Part shown: positions 46,373 through 54,980 of the stretch, piece by piece
Position numbering within the stretch: the stretch's first letter is position 1
Layout of the letters: each line of letters opens with the position of its first letter
NCBI GenBank assembly: GCA_037445555.1
Contig: JBBIKG010000005.1
Coordinates: 1 to 64,000, forward strand
Direction: 5' to 3'
Source: JAAYJT01 sp037445555
GTDB taxonomy: Bacteria; Bacteroidota; Bacteroidia; Bacteroidales; JAAYJT01
Length of the DNA stretch: 64,000 nt
Made by a program: the position numbers and the translations under genes
The notes under the pieces: model-generated
What the model was told of the DNA's origin: nothing
Seen by the model: the letters and a program-made list of their open reading frames with translations, nothing else
Database searches by the model: none

Positions 46373-47179
46373 TCAAGGTGCCTGAATCGTCTTCTGAGCC
46401 GACGAAAAATGTCGAATATACTGTATCGAAAGCTCGTTGAAGATGGCAGACTGTTCTATGTTCACCACATGTCCGCACTTTTCAACCACCTCGAGCGTGT
46501 TGTGTTTAAATCTTCGTACACGCTGACGGATAGGTTCAAGAAACAGAAAATCATATTCGCCCATAACATAAAGGGTGGGAATCTGCGGATCAGTTTCTTC
46601 CATCTTTTTTATTTTGTCAGTCAGCCGGCGGGTGAGCATAAACCACCGAAGAAACTCTTTCCGGGCCATCCTTCTGGCCTCGCGCACAAACACATTGCGC
46701 GACTCGCCCGAATCATCAAAAGGCATGATGACAAATGCAAACAGCTTGTATAGCCACATCGGTGGCATAGCAAAATGAAACATTCTGGCCAATTTTATCA
46801 GGAATCGCGACTTGATGCTGAGATGTGTAATGGCCCCAACAAGTATCATCGATTTGATATACGTACTCTTGATCTGGGCAAGTTTGCGGATGATTATGGT
46901 ACCTAGCGACACACCCACAAAATGTGCTTTTGTGATGGCCAGGTGATCAAGCACCTCAACAACATCCAGCGCAATGGAATCAAATGAGTAGTCGTGGCGA
47001 TTCATGGCAGGACCTGTTTCTGAGCGACCGTGACCCCGCAGATCGATCAGAAGGAGGTTGAAGTGCCTGTAATACGCCTGAACCTGCTTATACCATACGG
47101 CCGAACTGCCGCCGGCTCCATGGATAAAAACCACCCATTCGGGCGATTCGTGATTGATATAGGTTTTATGGTACAGCAT
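46373..47179 (-). CDS. alpha/beta-hydrolase
   Basis: A 268-residue alpha/beta-hydrolase without signal peptide. VVFIHGAGGSSAVWYKQ (about 16-32), LLLIDLRGHGRS (about 42-53), the nucleophile elbow FVGVSLGTIIIRKLA (Ser about 88), the acid in LYVMGEYDFLFLEP (about 217-223) and the base in VEKCGHVVNIEQ (His about 243) are seen. ATG 47179 is preferred; a longer frame from 47275 would overlap the peptidase gene upstream by 35 nt and add a Cys-rich, non-homologous head. The peptidase gene ends 61 nt before this start on the same strand, so the two may be co-transcribed. Confidence 0.88.
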   Translation of the reverse strand: MLYHKTYINHESPEWVVFIHGAGGSSAVWYKQVQAYYRHFNLLLIDLRGHGRSETGPAMNRHDYSFDSIALDVVEVLDHLAITKAHFVGVSLGTIIIRKLAQIKSTYIKSMILVGAITHLSIKSRFLIKLARMFHFAMPPMWLYKLFAFVIMPFDDSGESRNVFVREARRMARKEFLRWFMLTRRLTDKIKKMEETDPQIPTLYVMGEYDFLFLEPIRQRVRRFKHNTLEVVEKCGHVVNIEQSAIFNELSIQYIRHFSSAQKTIQAP

Positions 47180-47240
47180 ACTTGAGCGGCCAAAAGTAGA
47201 TAAAATTCCTGAAATCCTGCAGTGCTGCCGACAGATGCAC

Positions 47241-48728
47241 TTATTTTTCGACCCGCAGCACCGGAAAGTATTCACCGCTGCTCAGGTGCAAAAAATTCGG
47301 GTAATTGACCAGACCATGCATAGCCTGGGGCTCCAGGGCATTGATAATCCTGAACCGGTATATCTGACTGGAATTCACATAATAGTAGTCTGAAGCTGCG
47401 ATGTCATACGCAGGAACTTTTTCAACCTCCAGGTAGTAATTCGAGGTTTCCTCCTCGATTCTTTTTTCAGTGTGTAGGATCCGGTACCGGAATAGTCTTG
47501 CCTGTGCCGGATAAGGGCTGGTGTGAAAAATATTGGATCGTTTAAGCCAGTTGGCCAGCAAAGTATCTGCCTTTGGAATCAGGTAACCCTGCGGTGCCTG
47601 AACAACGAGCAGCGACCGGACTTTCGAATGATACTCTTCCACAACAAATATCGTATCCCTGCCTGTTTTGAGCGATAGCAAAGGAAACTGCAATGGTTTG
47701 GAACCTTTGATGTGTTCCTGCCTAAGCGATGCACTTTCTGATCCCGTCAGCAGGGTATTTCGCGCCTGTTCGGCGGTATTCCTGATCAAACCAGCATTCT
47801 TGTATGCCAAGCTAAGCAATGCCATTGCTGTGTCGAACTGGCTTTTGGTGCGTCGTTCAAGCCTCTCCAATGAGTCGCGCCCGTTCATGCCTTCCACTAT
47901 CATTGAAAAAGTACCGGCGATGCCGAAGCTCTGCCGCCCGTCGTCAATATCCACGGTACTCCGCCGTAACCGCTCACCCCTCGAAAAGTCGCCGAGGGTA
48001 TATTCAAAAAATGAATAGCCTTTAGATGAAAGCGCCTGTTGAACAAAGGGCAGGGCTTTGGAATAGAACAGGTCGGAAAAGGCAGAATCATTATTCAGAT
48101 TTGTCGGGCCACCAAGCTGGATATCGAAATTGCGACGGAAACCGAATTCAGTCCAGGTTCGCCCAAATGGGTTGTATTCATGAAAATCCACAGTCATATG
48201 CGGCCGGTATTTTTCAAAAATAGACTGGATTATCCGAGCTTCCTGTGACTGCATCAGAAGATGATCCCTGTTCAGATCTATTCCATCTGCATTTCTCCTC
48301 ACCGAGCGGTCGCCGCCCCACGGATTGCATTGCGGAAGTATGATGAGCGTCAGGCTATCGAGCATTTGTTCGTGCCGGCGCTGCGCTAAATCCCTCACCA
48401 ACATGAGCCATCCTTGCATCCCCGCAGGTTCATTGCCGTGCTGCTGGGCCATGAGCATCACCAGGGTTTTTTCGAAATAGGGATCATTCTTTGAAATGAT
48501 AAGCAGTGGTACCTGATAATTTCCCTCCAGATTGAAAGTTTCAAGCTTGATCTGCCGGTTAAATTCAGCACAGACCGACAGAAAATCCACAATTTCCTTA
48601 TTGGTGATCAGCCGCGAATATCGGGTTGCTTCGAAAGGAAGATCTGGCAATGCATTTGGAGGATTGCCCTGAGCTGCTGATAATACACTTGTCAAAAGAA
48701 GCAGGAGCAGATGCAGAATTTTTTTCAT
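47241..48728 (-). CDS. secreted M14-family zinc carboxypeptidase
   Basis: A 495-residue exported peptidase. The signal peptide is about 1-19 (…LTSVLSAAQ). The zinc motif HGNEPAG (about 97-103) matches the HxxE of M14 carboxypeptidases, the third ligand is His in MTVDFHEYN (about 180), and the substrate-binding segment GDRSVRRNADGIDLNRDHL (about 139-157) contains the N-R pair. A likely catalytic Glu lies in FSMIVEGMNGRDS (about 277). A C-terminal domain of about 150 residues follows, without recognised motifs. It is divergent from the S8 peptidase gene at 48999, so two secreted peptidases share one intergenic region. Confidence 0.9.
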   Translation of the reverse strand: MKKILHLLLLLLTSVLSAAQGNPPNALPDLPFEATRYSRLITNKEIVDFLSVCAEFNRQIKLETFNLEGNYQVPLLIISKNDPYFEKTLVMLMAQQHGNEPAGMQGWLMLVRDLAQRRHEQMLDSLTLIILPQCNPWGGDRSVRRNADGIDLNRDHLLMQSQEARIIQSIFEKYRPHMTVDFHEYNPFGRTWTEFGFRRNFDIQLGGPTNLNNDSAFSDLFYSKALPFVQQALSSKGYSFFEYTLGDFSRGERLRRSTVDIDDGRQSFGIAGTFSMIVEGMNGRDSLERLERRTKSQFDTAMALLSLAYKNAGLIRNTAEQARNTLLTGSESASLRQEHIKGSKPLQFPLLSLKTGRDTIFVVEEYHSKVRSLLVVQAPQGYLIPKADTLLANWLKRSNIFHTSPYPAQARLFRYRILHTEKRIEEETSNYYLEVEKVPAYDIAASDYYYVNSSQIYRFRIINALEPQAMHGLVNYPNFLHLSSGEYFPVLRVEK

Positions 48729-48964
48729 AGAATATCAATCAATAAACAAACATAGAATTTTTTCTAAATCGGGTGTCTGCATTGGAAAGTCTGAATTATG
48801 ATATCTAACACAATAATTTTAACATTTTATTAACTCAACCTGAAAAAAACATTCATTAAGATTGCGGACTAAAACGTCTGGCGCCTTAAAGTACCGCTTC
48901 TTTAAAATGTCTTTTAATGAATTAATAATTGACCTTTAACCGAACAATTTCGTTTTTTGTTGCG

Positions 48965-48972
48965 TATCTTTG
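48965..48972 (+). promoter_or_regulatory. -7 promoter box of the lipoprotein S8 peptidase gene
   Basis: TATCTTTG matches TAnnTTTG, 26 nt before the ATG at 48999. A TTG start at 48957 would lie upstream of it. Confidence 0.65.
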
Positions 48973-48998
48973 TTGTCAACACCTTAAATTTTAACATC

Positions 48999-50174
48999 AT
49001 GAAAAAGCTTGCATTCATCTTTTTTGCCGTTTCACTTGCGTTTGGTTCATGCCAGAAGGAGCCCGCCCCCGCAGGTGAAGAAACACAGGCCAGTGTTCTG
49101 AAGAACGGTGGCATCATTCCCGGCGACTATATTATTGTGTTTAAGGATAGCCCTGCTTTGAATTTTATAGGTGATTACGACGCCAAAGTTTCAAAGATGA
49201 AAGCCTTCGCCAAGGGCATTCTGCGCGATGCCGGCTCCAGCGAACTTGCCATTTTTCAGGCATACAGCGGAACCATCAACGGTGTGGCCGCCAAACTTAA
49301 TGAAGGGCAGCTTAAGAAACTCCAGAAGCACGATCTTGTAGCCTACATCGAACCCGATCTTTATGTATCACTGCCTCCCGTCACTGTCGAGAAAAGCCAA
49401 ACCGCAGTGGCCGCCCAAACCATCCCCTGGGGTATCACTCGCGTGGGTGGTTTTTCCAACTATGCGGGCAGCAACAAAGCCTGGGTCATCGACACGGGCA
49501 TCCAGTCTGCCCACCCCGATCTAAATGTGAATACTTCCCTGAGCAGGACCTTTGTGCCACGATCAAAAGGCTATGAGGATGAGAACGGACACGGAACCCA
49601 TGTGGCTGGTACCATCGCTGCCATAAACAACGACATTGGCGTAGTTGGCGTTGCTGCCGGAGCTCCGGTGGTTGCAGTCAGGGTTCTCGACAGGCAGGGC
49701 AGCGGAGCCTATTCTACCATTATAGCTGGTGTTGACTATGTAGGTTCTGTTGGCGTTGCGGGTGATGTGGCTAATATGAGTCTTGGCGGGCCTGCATACA
49801 CAGCCCTCGATGATGCAGTGAAAGCCGCAGCCGGCAAAGGCATCAGATTTACCCTGGCTGCCGGGAATGAAGCTCAGAACGCCAATAATGTTTCTCCTGC
49901 TCGAGCCAACGGCACAAATATTTTTACCATTTCGGCCATGTCCACGGGCGACCTATGGGCGTCGTTTTCCAACTTTGCCAATCCTCCGATAGATTACTGT
50001 GCTCCAGGTGTTTCGGTTATGTCATGCTGGCTCAAGAGTACATACAAATCGATCAGCGGAACTTCGATGGCAGCGCCCCATGCTGCCGGAGTATTATTGT
50101 TGGGCAACCCAACCTCCAGTGGTTTTGTGAAAAATGATCCTGATGGCAGCCCCGATCCTATCATCAGCAGATAA
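48999..50174 (+). CDS. S8 family peptidase (subtilisin/proteinase K-like) lipoprotein
   Basis: A 391-residue serine endopeptidase. ATG 48999 gives the lipoprotein signal MKKLAFIFFAVSLAFGSCQKE. An I9-type inhibitor prodomain (about 38-125; GDYIIVFKDS, YSGTINGVAAKLNEGQLKKL, VAYIEPDLYV) precedes the catalytic domain: Asp in AWVIDTGIQSAHPDLN (about 159), His in NGHGTHVAGTIAAI (about 193), oxyanion Asn in LAAGNEAQNA (about 290) and Ser in SGTSMAAPHAAG (about 345). It resembles proteinase K-type enzymes. No T9SS domain is present, unlike the S8 peptidase at 548-2230. A good rho-independent terminator follows. Confidence 0.95.
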   Translation: MKKLAFIFFAVSLAFGSCQKEPAPAGEETQASVLKNGGIIPGDYIIVFKDSPALNFIGDYDAKVSKMKAFAKGILRDAGSSELAIFQAYSGTINGVAAKLNEGQLKKLQKHDLVAYIEPDLYVSLPPVTVEKSQTAVAAQTIPWGITRVGGFSNYAGSNKAWVIDTGIQSAHPDLNVNTSLSRTFVPRSKGYEDENGHGTHVAGTIAAINNDIGVVGVAAGAPVVAVRVLDRQGSGAYSTIIAGVDYVGSVGVAGDVANMSLGGPAYTALDDAVKAAAGKGIRFTLAAGNEAQNANNVSPARANGTNIFTISAMSTGDLWASFSNFANPPIDYCAPGVSVMSCWLKSTYKSISGTSMAAPHAAGVLLLGNPTSSGFVKNDPDGSPDPIISR

Positions 50175-50196
50175 TATTGACTACAGATTTGATTAG

Positions 50197-50229
50197 AAAA
50201 GAGGTTGCCATTTAAGGTAGCCTCTTTTT
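50197..50229 (+). terminator. rho-independent terminator after the S8 peptidase gene
   Basis: Arms GAGGTTGCC and GGTAGCCTC pair over 9 bp with two G-T wobbles and an ATTTAA loop, flanked by AAAA and a T5 tract. It starts 22 nt after the stop codon. Confidence 0.88.
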
Positions 50230-50275
50230 AACATTATGGGTTGTTCAGATAACTTTTGACCATAATTGCAATCCT
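50229..50275. repeat. imperfect direct repeat, copy 1
   Basis: Begins TTAACATTATGGGTTGTTCA and continues through a segment reading CTTTTGACCATAATTGCAAT. It matches the copy at 51819-51864 with a few substitutions and one small length difference. It directly follows the T tract of the terminator. Confidence 0.8.
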
Positions 50276-50434
50276 TCCGACCAGAGCCAGTTTTTCATTC
50301 GAATTCTGATCTGCAAACTTTATGTTTATCTGTAGCGTTGTCAACAGGAAATGATCGCTTCTGCAACAGCCGCTCCGCAAATCATATGAAATTTCCCCTT
50401 TGTCATAAAGGGTGATCAAACGATGGAGGTAAAA

Positions 50435-50839
50435 ATGATTAGATATATCATAGTAAGCATTATCAGTGGAATCTTATTTGGTGTAATGGATGGTTTGATT
50501 AAAGCCAATCCTCTTGCTATAAGGCTCTATGCAGTCTACAAACCAATTGCAAAATCATCTGTAAATGTCCTGGCAGGAGTCATGATTGACCTGGTTTATG
50601 GATTTGTTATGGCTGGAATATTTCTGCTCCTTTATCAGAGTCTTCCGGGTGAATCAGGGATAGTAAAAGGAATAAGTTTCGCCTTCCTGGCTTGGTTTTT
50701 CCGGGTTATTATGGATGTGGCTTCACAATGGATGATGTTCAATGTGCCGATTAAAGCATTGCTTTATACATTGATTGCTGGACTATGCGAGATGTTAATT
50801 CTGGGCATGTTTTATGGATTAACCTTAAAACCTTTATGA
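50435..50839 (+). CDS. small four-helix membrane protein, function unknown
   Basis: A 134-residue integral membrane protein with four hydrophobic helices (about 1-20, 43-64, 77-97, 106-128). The segment FGVMDGLIKANPLAIRLY between helices 1 and 2 and the QWMMFNVPIKA loop between 3 and 4 are the most polar. I do not recognise a family. A strong Shine-Dalgarno sequence GGAGGT at 50425-50430 lies 4 nt before the ATG at 50435, which decides the start and is unusual in this window, where such sequences are rare. It is the first of two membrane-protein genes enclosed by the direct repeat. Confidence 0.7.
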   Translation: MIRYIIVSIISGILFGVMDGLIKANPLAIRLYAVYKPIAKSSVNVLAGVMIDLVYGFVMAGIFLLLYQSLPGESGIVKGISFAFLAWFFRVIMDVASQWMMFNVPIKALLYTLIAGLCEMLILGMFYGLTLKPL

Positions 50840-51096
50840 TAGAATAAATTATGACTGTAATTAAAATTCAGAAAAAAGACAGGAGGGTCTTCACATAAAA
50901 CGGGCTTCATAGCGCTCACCTGGTTTACTTCAAATGCTTCGCACTTCTCAAGGCGGGGGAAGTTTAACGTCTTCTAATGCCTATCTGGCAGAGTAGAGTA
51001 ATCAAAATAAGGGAAGCGAACAATGAGCTTCAGTCATTATCGAAGAGTCAATACCCTTGTATTTTAATACATGAATTGTTGAAAGGGCGATTCTCT

Positions 51097-51600
51097 ATGA
51101 AACAATTATCAAGGTTACGTGTGGTATTCATAATTTACTTCCTCGTCAAGATATCAATTGATATTGCTGCCGGCGGAAGTATCAGTAGTGGACTTATGAG
51201 CTACTTAACACCGGCTACCTATTATATTTTTGCTGTTATTGGAAACGTTATTCTATTCCTCTTTGGCTTGTGGCTCTTCTACTTTCTCCTTGACAAAAAA
51301 CAATGGGCAAGAATTATACTCTTGATTATTGGCTGGTTAGCTGTGATCGACTTCTTTTCAGGTTTTCTGACTTCAATTACAGGATTAGAATTACTCAACC
51401 GCATTGATCCATCTACGAATTGGAATGTAATCGTACAAATTGATCGGATTACTGATTTCATCGGATTTATCTTCTGGGGTTATGCAATATTTATACTACA
51501 GTTTAACACTGAAGTCAAGAAATTATTTATGTGTGAAATTGAACTGTCGAAACTGGGAGAAGATAAAACAGACAAACCTGATCATGAAAAAGTAAAATAA
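51097..51600 (+). CDS. small membrane protein, function unknown
   Basis: A 167-residue protein beginning MKQLSRLRVVFIIYFLVK, with four hydrophobic helices (about 8-24, 40-66, 75-97, 124-146) and a charged cytoplasmic tail rich in Lys, Asp and Glu (KLGEDKTDKPDHEKVK). ATG 51097 follows the purine-rich GAAAGGG at 51081-51087. An upstream in-frame ATG at 50977 would add 40 residues of low-quality sequence. No family is recognised. Together with the preceding membrane protein it forms a cassette bounded by imperfect direct repeats, with 257 nt between the two genes. Confidence 0.65.
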   Translation: MKQLSRLRVVFIIYFLVKISIDIAAGGSISSGLMSYLTPATYYIFAVIGNVILFLFGLWLFYFLLDKKQWARIILLIIGWLAVIDFFSGFLTSITGLELLNRIDPSTNWNVIVQIDRITDFIGFIFWGYAIFILQFNTEVKKLFMCEIELSKLGEDKTDKPDHEKVK

Positions 51601-51818
51601 GCATGAGGCGGCTTATAACAGCAGTAGAAAAGTCACTCGATATCTTTCATTTCAATAATTATACTCTTTCAAGGCTCGCAACCATCAATAATTCATCTTT
51701 TTATTATTCGCTCAAACACTGCGATGCTGCTGTTAGCTTCTCCTAGATCATGACCATGCTGAAGTAGAGAATTCGGGGTAATTTGACAATTCTGAATTGC
51801 TTCTGAAGGTAAGCTCAT

Positions 51819-51864
51819 TTAACATTACGGGTTGTTCAGATGCACTTTTGCCATAAATGCAATC
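51819..51864. repeat. imperfect direct repeat, copy 2
   Basis: Begins TTAACATTACGGGTTGTTCA and continues with CACTTTTGCCATAAATGCAA. It corresponds to copy 1 at 50229-50275, 1.59 kb upstream, and encloses two membrane-protein genes. Confidence 0.8.
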
Positions 51865-51888
51865 CGCATTCGATCATGGCCTGCTTTC

Positions 51889-51910
51889 ATTAATCACGGA
51901 CTGTTCAGAT
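51889..51910. repeat. partial third copy of the direct repeat
   Basis: TTAATCACGGACTGTTCAGA aligns with the first 23 nt of copies 1 and 2 after a 2-nt gap. The later part of the repeat is missing. Confidence 0.5.
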
Positions 51911-52010
51911 CTTGTACGGGTAATTTTTAAAACTGATGGAAGTCATTTTTTCTGAGCAGATGATAGCTTTTTTTTGTAATAATTGAAATATACCTCCTAA
52001 CTTACCGCCC

Positions 52011-52712
52011 ATGGAAATCAACATGCTGATTCTTACTGCGGCATCGATCGGTTTTCTTCACACACTGATCGGACCGGATCATTACCTTCCGTTTATCATA
52101 ATGGCAAAAGCAGGGAACTGGACCTACCATAAAACTCTGTTTGTCACATTATGGTGCGGAATAGGCCATGTTGCTGGTTCTATTATACTTGGATTGCTGG
52201 GCATAGCTTTAGGGACTGCCCTGTACCGACTCGAATTTATTGAGGCTTTCAGGGGCAAGGTGGCTGTTTGGCTTCTTATTGCTTTTGGTCTGGTTTACAT
52301 GATCTGGGGTTTGCGCAAAACCTTTCGCAATCGTCCTCACCAACATAGTCATGTGCATGCCGACGGCAACCTGCACACCCACACTCACACCCACCACGAT
52401 ATTCATGCGCATGTTCATAAAAAAAAGACTTCAATCACACCATGGATATTATTCATCATTTTTGTACTTGGGCCATGCGAACCGCTTATCCCTTTGTTAA
52501 TGTATCCGGCAGCCCTCCATAGCACTGCCGGTATCCTGGCTGTTAGTTTTGTTTTCGGGATAGTTACTGTGGGTACCATGATGGGCATTGTTGCTTTGGC
52601 ATTGGCAGGTCTGAAACCTCTTAAAACCCAATGGCTTGAAAAATATATTCAAGCCCTTGCCGGCCTTTCCCTGGTGCTTTGCGGTGTGGCTATTCAGTTC
52701 TTTGATCTGTAG
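52011..52712 (+). CDS. probable nickel/cobalt transporter with His-rich loop (UreH/NicO-like)
   Basis: A 233-residue inner-membrane protein with about six helices. The first helix carries LHTLIGPDHYLPFI (about 16-29), similar to the His/Asp metal-selective helix signature of NiCoT and UreH-like transporters. A cytoplasmic or periplasmic loop at about 108-136 has some 14 His in 30 residues (HQHSHVHADGNLHTHTHTHH and following), and a later helix has VLGPCEPLIPLLMYPA. It converges on the hyp operon, whose product needs nickel, so nickel supply to the hydrogenase is the natural role. Cobalt or zinc movement and export instead of import remain possible. Confidence 0.78.
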   Translation: MEINMLILTAASIGFLHTLIGPDHYLPFIIMAKAGNWTYHKTLFVTLWCGIGHVAGSIILGLLGIALGTALYRLEFIEAFRGKVAVWLLIAFGLVYMIWGLRKTFRNRPHQHSHVHADGNLHTHTHTHHDIHAHVHKKKTSITPWILFIIFVLGPCEPLIPLLMYPAALHSTAGILAVSFVFGIVTVGTMMGIVALALAGLKPLKTQWLEKYIQALAGLSLVLCGVAIQFFDL

Positions 52713-52790
52713 ACTTCACCGGCCTTTACCGGTCCAAGGTAATCTGCAATAACAGCAGAATACCCTTAGGTATCAGAATGCCATGTATTT

Positions 52791-53594
52791 TCATTGTTTC
52801 GACTGGAGGTGTTCTTCCAGCCAGCCTACGAATTGAACCATCCCCTCTCCTGTCCGCGACGAAAGTTCAAAAACAATGATATGCGGGTTTACCAGCCTGA
52901 GATTATTTATTGCAACAGTAATATCAAAACCGGTATAAGGAAGGAGGTCAATTTTGCTGATCATGCAGGCCTGAGCCGAATTGAACATAAAAGGGTATTT
53001 AAGGGGTTTATCGTCTCCTTCAGCAGTGCTCAGCAACACAATACGCAGGGTTTCGCCAAGGTCGAAAAGTGAAGGGCACATCAGGTTTCCAACATTTTCG
53101 ATGATAACTAAGGAGTTATCCGTTGGATTCAGCTTTCTTAGAGCATCGCCCACTATGTCCGCATCCAGGTGGCACGTGGAGCCTGTATTGATCTGTACCA
53201 CCGGAACATTCAGTTTTTCAATCCGTTCGGCGTCGAGAGTGCTTTGCTGATCGCCTTCAACCACAAAGACTCCGGCCGGATGATTTAAATATTTTACAAG
53301 TGCCTCGATCAGTGCTGTTTTACCTGAACCTGGCGAGCTGACAAGGTTCAGCGCAAAAATATTTTTTGAAAGAAAAAAGTCCCTGTTGCGCTCTGCAAAG
53401 ACCTGGTTGTGTTCGAGGATGTTTCTTTCGATCAGAAGATCTTTCTTCCCGGATCTGACTTCAGGAGCTGATGTATGGCCAACGGAATAGAACCGATCCT
53501 GATCGAAACTCATGTAAGGAGGCGACGAATATTGTGTAGGCGTTCCCACAATACGTGGAGTTGATGAGTCATGACAGCCACAGGTTTCACACAT
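52791..53594 (-). CDS. hypB: hydrogenase nickel-incorporation GTPase HypB
   Basis: A SIMIBI-class GTPase that delivers nickel to the hydrogenase large subunit with HypA. The 267 residues start MCETCGCHDSS, the high-affinity metal motif CxxCGC. The P-loop is SSPGSGKTALIEAL (about 86-99), DQQSTLDAERI follows, and the G-domain metal site is NTGSTCHLDADIV (about 136-148). IENVGNLMCPSLFDLGE and KIDLLPYTGFD complete the G domain. There is no His-rich storage stretch. It is the last gene of hypF-C-D-E-A-B and lies 15 nt after hypA. Confidence 0.97.
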   Translation of the reverse strand: MCETCGCHDSSTPRIVGTPTQYSSPPYMSFDQDRFYSVGHTSAPEVRSGKKDLLIERNILEHNQVFAERNRDFFLSKNIFALNLVSSPGSGKTALIEALVKYLNHPAGVFVVEGDQQSTLDAERIEKLNVPVVQINTGSTCHLDADIVGDALRKLNPTDNSLVIIENVGNLMCPSLFDLGETLRIVLLSTAEGDDKPLKYPFMFNSAQACMISKIDLLPYTGFDITVAINNLRLVNPHIIVFELSSRTGEGMVQFVGWLEEHLQSKQ

Positions 53595-53609
53595 GGTTTT
53601 TAATTTTGA

Positions 53610-53951
53610 TTATTCTGCTTCTATTGATTTGATATACAACTCCTTACCATTCGTAATCTCCGTGTCGGCTTTTTTACAACCAGGGCACACTGCGATAAAC
53701 CCTTCAGGTTCAAACTCCAACTGGCACCAATTGCATTTAGCCAATGGGTTCTTAAATTCAAACATGAGTTCTGCCCCGGCAGCAATTGTTCCCTTTGTCA
53801 CTGAATCAAACGCGAACCTGAGGGCATGCTCGTCAACACATGTCAATCTGCCAACAACAATACTGACTGAATACAATTTTGTGCAGCCATGCTGGTGCAT
53901 CGATGCATCGACGATCGAAAGTATTCCATTTGCAAGGGCAAGCTCATGCAT
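53610..53951 (-). CDS. hypA: hydrogenase maturation nickel metallochaperone HypA
   Basis: Brings Ni2+ to the hydrogenase precursor together with HypB. The 113-residue protein has the invariant N-terminal MHE, in which His2 binds nickel, and a zinc finger of two Cys pairs, CNWC (about 73-76) and CPGC (about 88-91). Its Glu/Val-rich fold (VSIVVGRLTCVDEHALRFAF) is typical. The start is set by MHE, which must be N-terminal. It lies 9 nt downstream of hypE and 15 nt upstream of hypB. Confidence 0.97.
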   Translation of the reverse strand: MHELALANGILSIVDASMHQHGCTKLYSVSIVVGRLTCVDEHALRFAFDSVTKGTIAAGAELMFEFKNPLAKCNWCQLEFEPEGFIAVCPGCKKADTEITNGKELYIKSIEAE

Positions 53952-53960
53952 AGCTTTTTA

Positions 53961-54980
53961 TTAACATATTCGCGGCAGTTGTTCGCCAGCAAGCATAGTA
54001 ATATACCTGTTACCCCCGAGTTTCGTTTTTAAAAGCACCTTACCAGGGTATTGGTCGATAACCCTGCCAATGATGTTAGCTTCTTTTCCCTCCCCAGTTT
54101 GCTGCAGGATCGATAGCACTTCATCACTATGATTTTCAGATGCAATGATCAACATCTTACCTTCGTTAGCCAGATATAGCGGGTCATACCCATAAAGTTC
54201 ACACATTCCCGTAACCGATACATGTACAGGGATTTTATCTTCCTCGATAACTAGTCCGAATGGTTGGCCTTGGACTATTTCGCACAGCGCACTGGCAAGC
54301 CCCCCGCGCGTCGGGTCACGCATAAACTTCACATTCAATCCCTTATCCAAGACAGGTTGTATCATCTTGTTCAGCGATGCACAGTCAGACTTCACGGATG
54401 AGGCAAATCCAAGTTCATTGCGGGCTGCCAGAACGGCCATGCCGTGATCTCCGAGCGAGCCGGAAAGCAGGACAAAATCACCCGGAGAAATCATAATACG
54501 ACTTACAATCTCTTGATATCCAGGATTTACTTTCCCTACCCCTGATGTAGTAATGAAAAGTTTGTCGCATTGGCTTTTCCCCACCACTTTTGTATCACCG
54601 CACACAATACGCACCCCGGCTTCGGCGGCAGCGACAGCCATGGAAGCTACCACCTTTTCCAGGATTGCAATTTCGAGTCCTTCTTCAATGATAAATGAGG
54701 CGCTAAGAAACAATGGTTCGGCTCCCGCAGCCACAAGATCGTTGACTGTGCCACAAACCGCAAGTTTGCCGATATCTCCGCCATTAAAAAACAATGGTTG
54801 AACTACAAACGCGTCTGTCGTGAAAGCCATCAGTCCTTTATTAAACGGCAGTATGGCAGCATCACCCTTTGATGCCAGTTCATTATCAATAAAATACTTG
54901 CCAAAAATATTTTCAATTAGGTCATGCATGAGCTTACCCCCACTGCCATGGCCAAGGAGTATTTTATCAGGAGTTTGCAT
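53961..54980 (-). CDS. hypE: hydrogenase maturation protein HypE
   Basis: Dehydrates the carbamoyl group on its own C-terminal cysteine to a thiocyanate, the source of the CN- ligands of the NiFe centre. The 339 residues include the PurM-like ATP-binding start LLGHGSGGKLMHDLIE, FTTDAFVVQPLFFNGGDIGKLAVCGTVND (about 54-82) and the essential C-terminus PRIC ending in Cys. It overlaps hypD by 14 nt and hypA follows after 9 nt, so the three are translationally close. Confidence 0.98.
   Translation of the reverse strand: MQTPDKILLGHGSGGKLMHDLIENIFGKYFIDNELASKGDAAILPFNKGLMAFTTDAFVVQPLFFNGGDIGKLAVCGTVNDLVAAGAEPLFLSASFIIEEGLEIAILEKVVASMAVAAAEAGVRIVCGDTKVVGKSQCDKLFITTSGVGKVNPGYQEIVSRIMISPGDFVLLSGSLGDHGMAVLAARNELGFASSVKSDCASLNKMIQPVLDKGLNVKFMRDPTRGGLASALCEIVQGQPFGLVIEEDKIPVHVSVTGMCELYGYDPLYLANEGKMLIIASENHSDEVLSILQQTGEGKEANIIGRVIDQYPGKVLLKTKLGGNRYITMLAGEQLPRIC

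Larger units (their letters stand above)
51601..52010. other. 410-bp gap containing repeat copies
   Basis: No coding sequence. It holds a copy of the direct repeat at 51819-51864 and a shorter related copy at 51889-51910. The last 30 nt before 52011 are AT-rich and may contain the promoter of the nickel-transporter-like gene, but no clear TAnnTTTG is seen. Confidence 0.6.

Noticed and set aside
47180..47275. Cys-rich N-terminal extension of the alpha/beta-hydrolase
   Set aside because: It overlaps the end of the M14 peptidase gene and matches nothing in the hydrolase family.
52327..52418. CAC/CAT-rich tract that looks like a short tandem DNA repeat
   Set aside because: It is the coding sequence of the His-rich loop of the transporter, with irregular units.
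52718..52733. Hairpin ACCGG-CCTTTA-CCGGT after the nickel-transporter-like gene
   Set aside because: Only 5 bp and no T run, so not counted as a terminator.
53593..53964. 123-codon plus-strand open frame
   Set aside because: Exact antisense of hypA, which is certain from its MHE and CxxC motifs.
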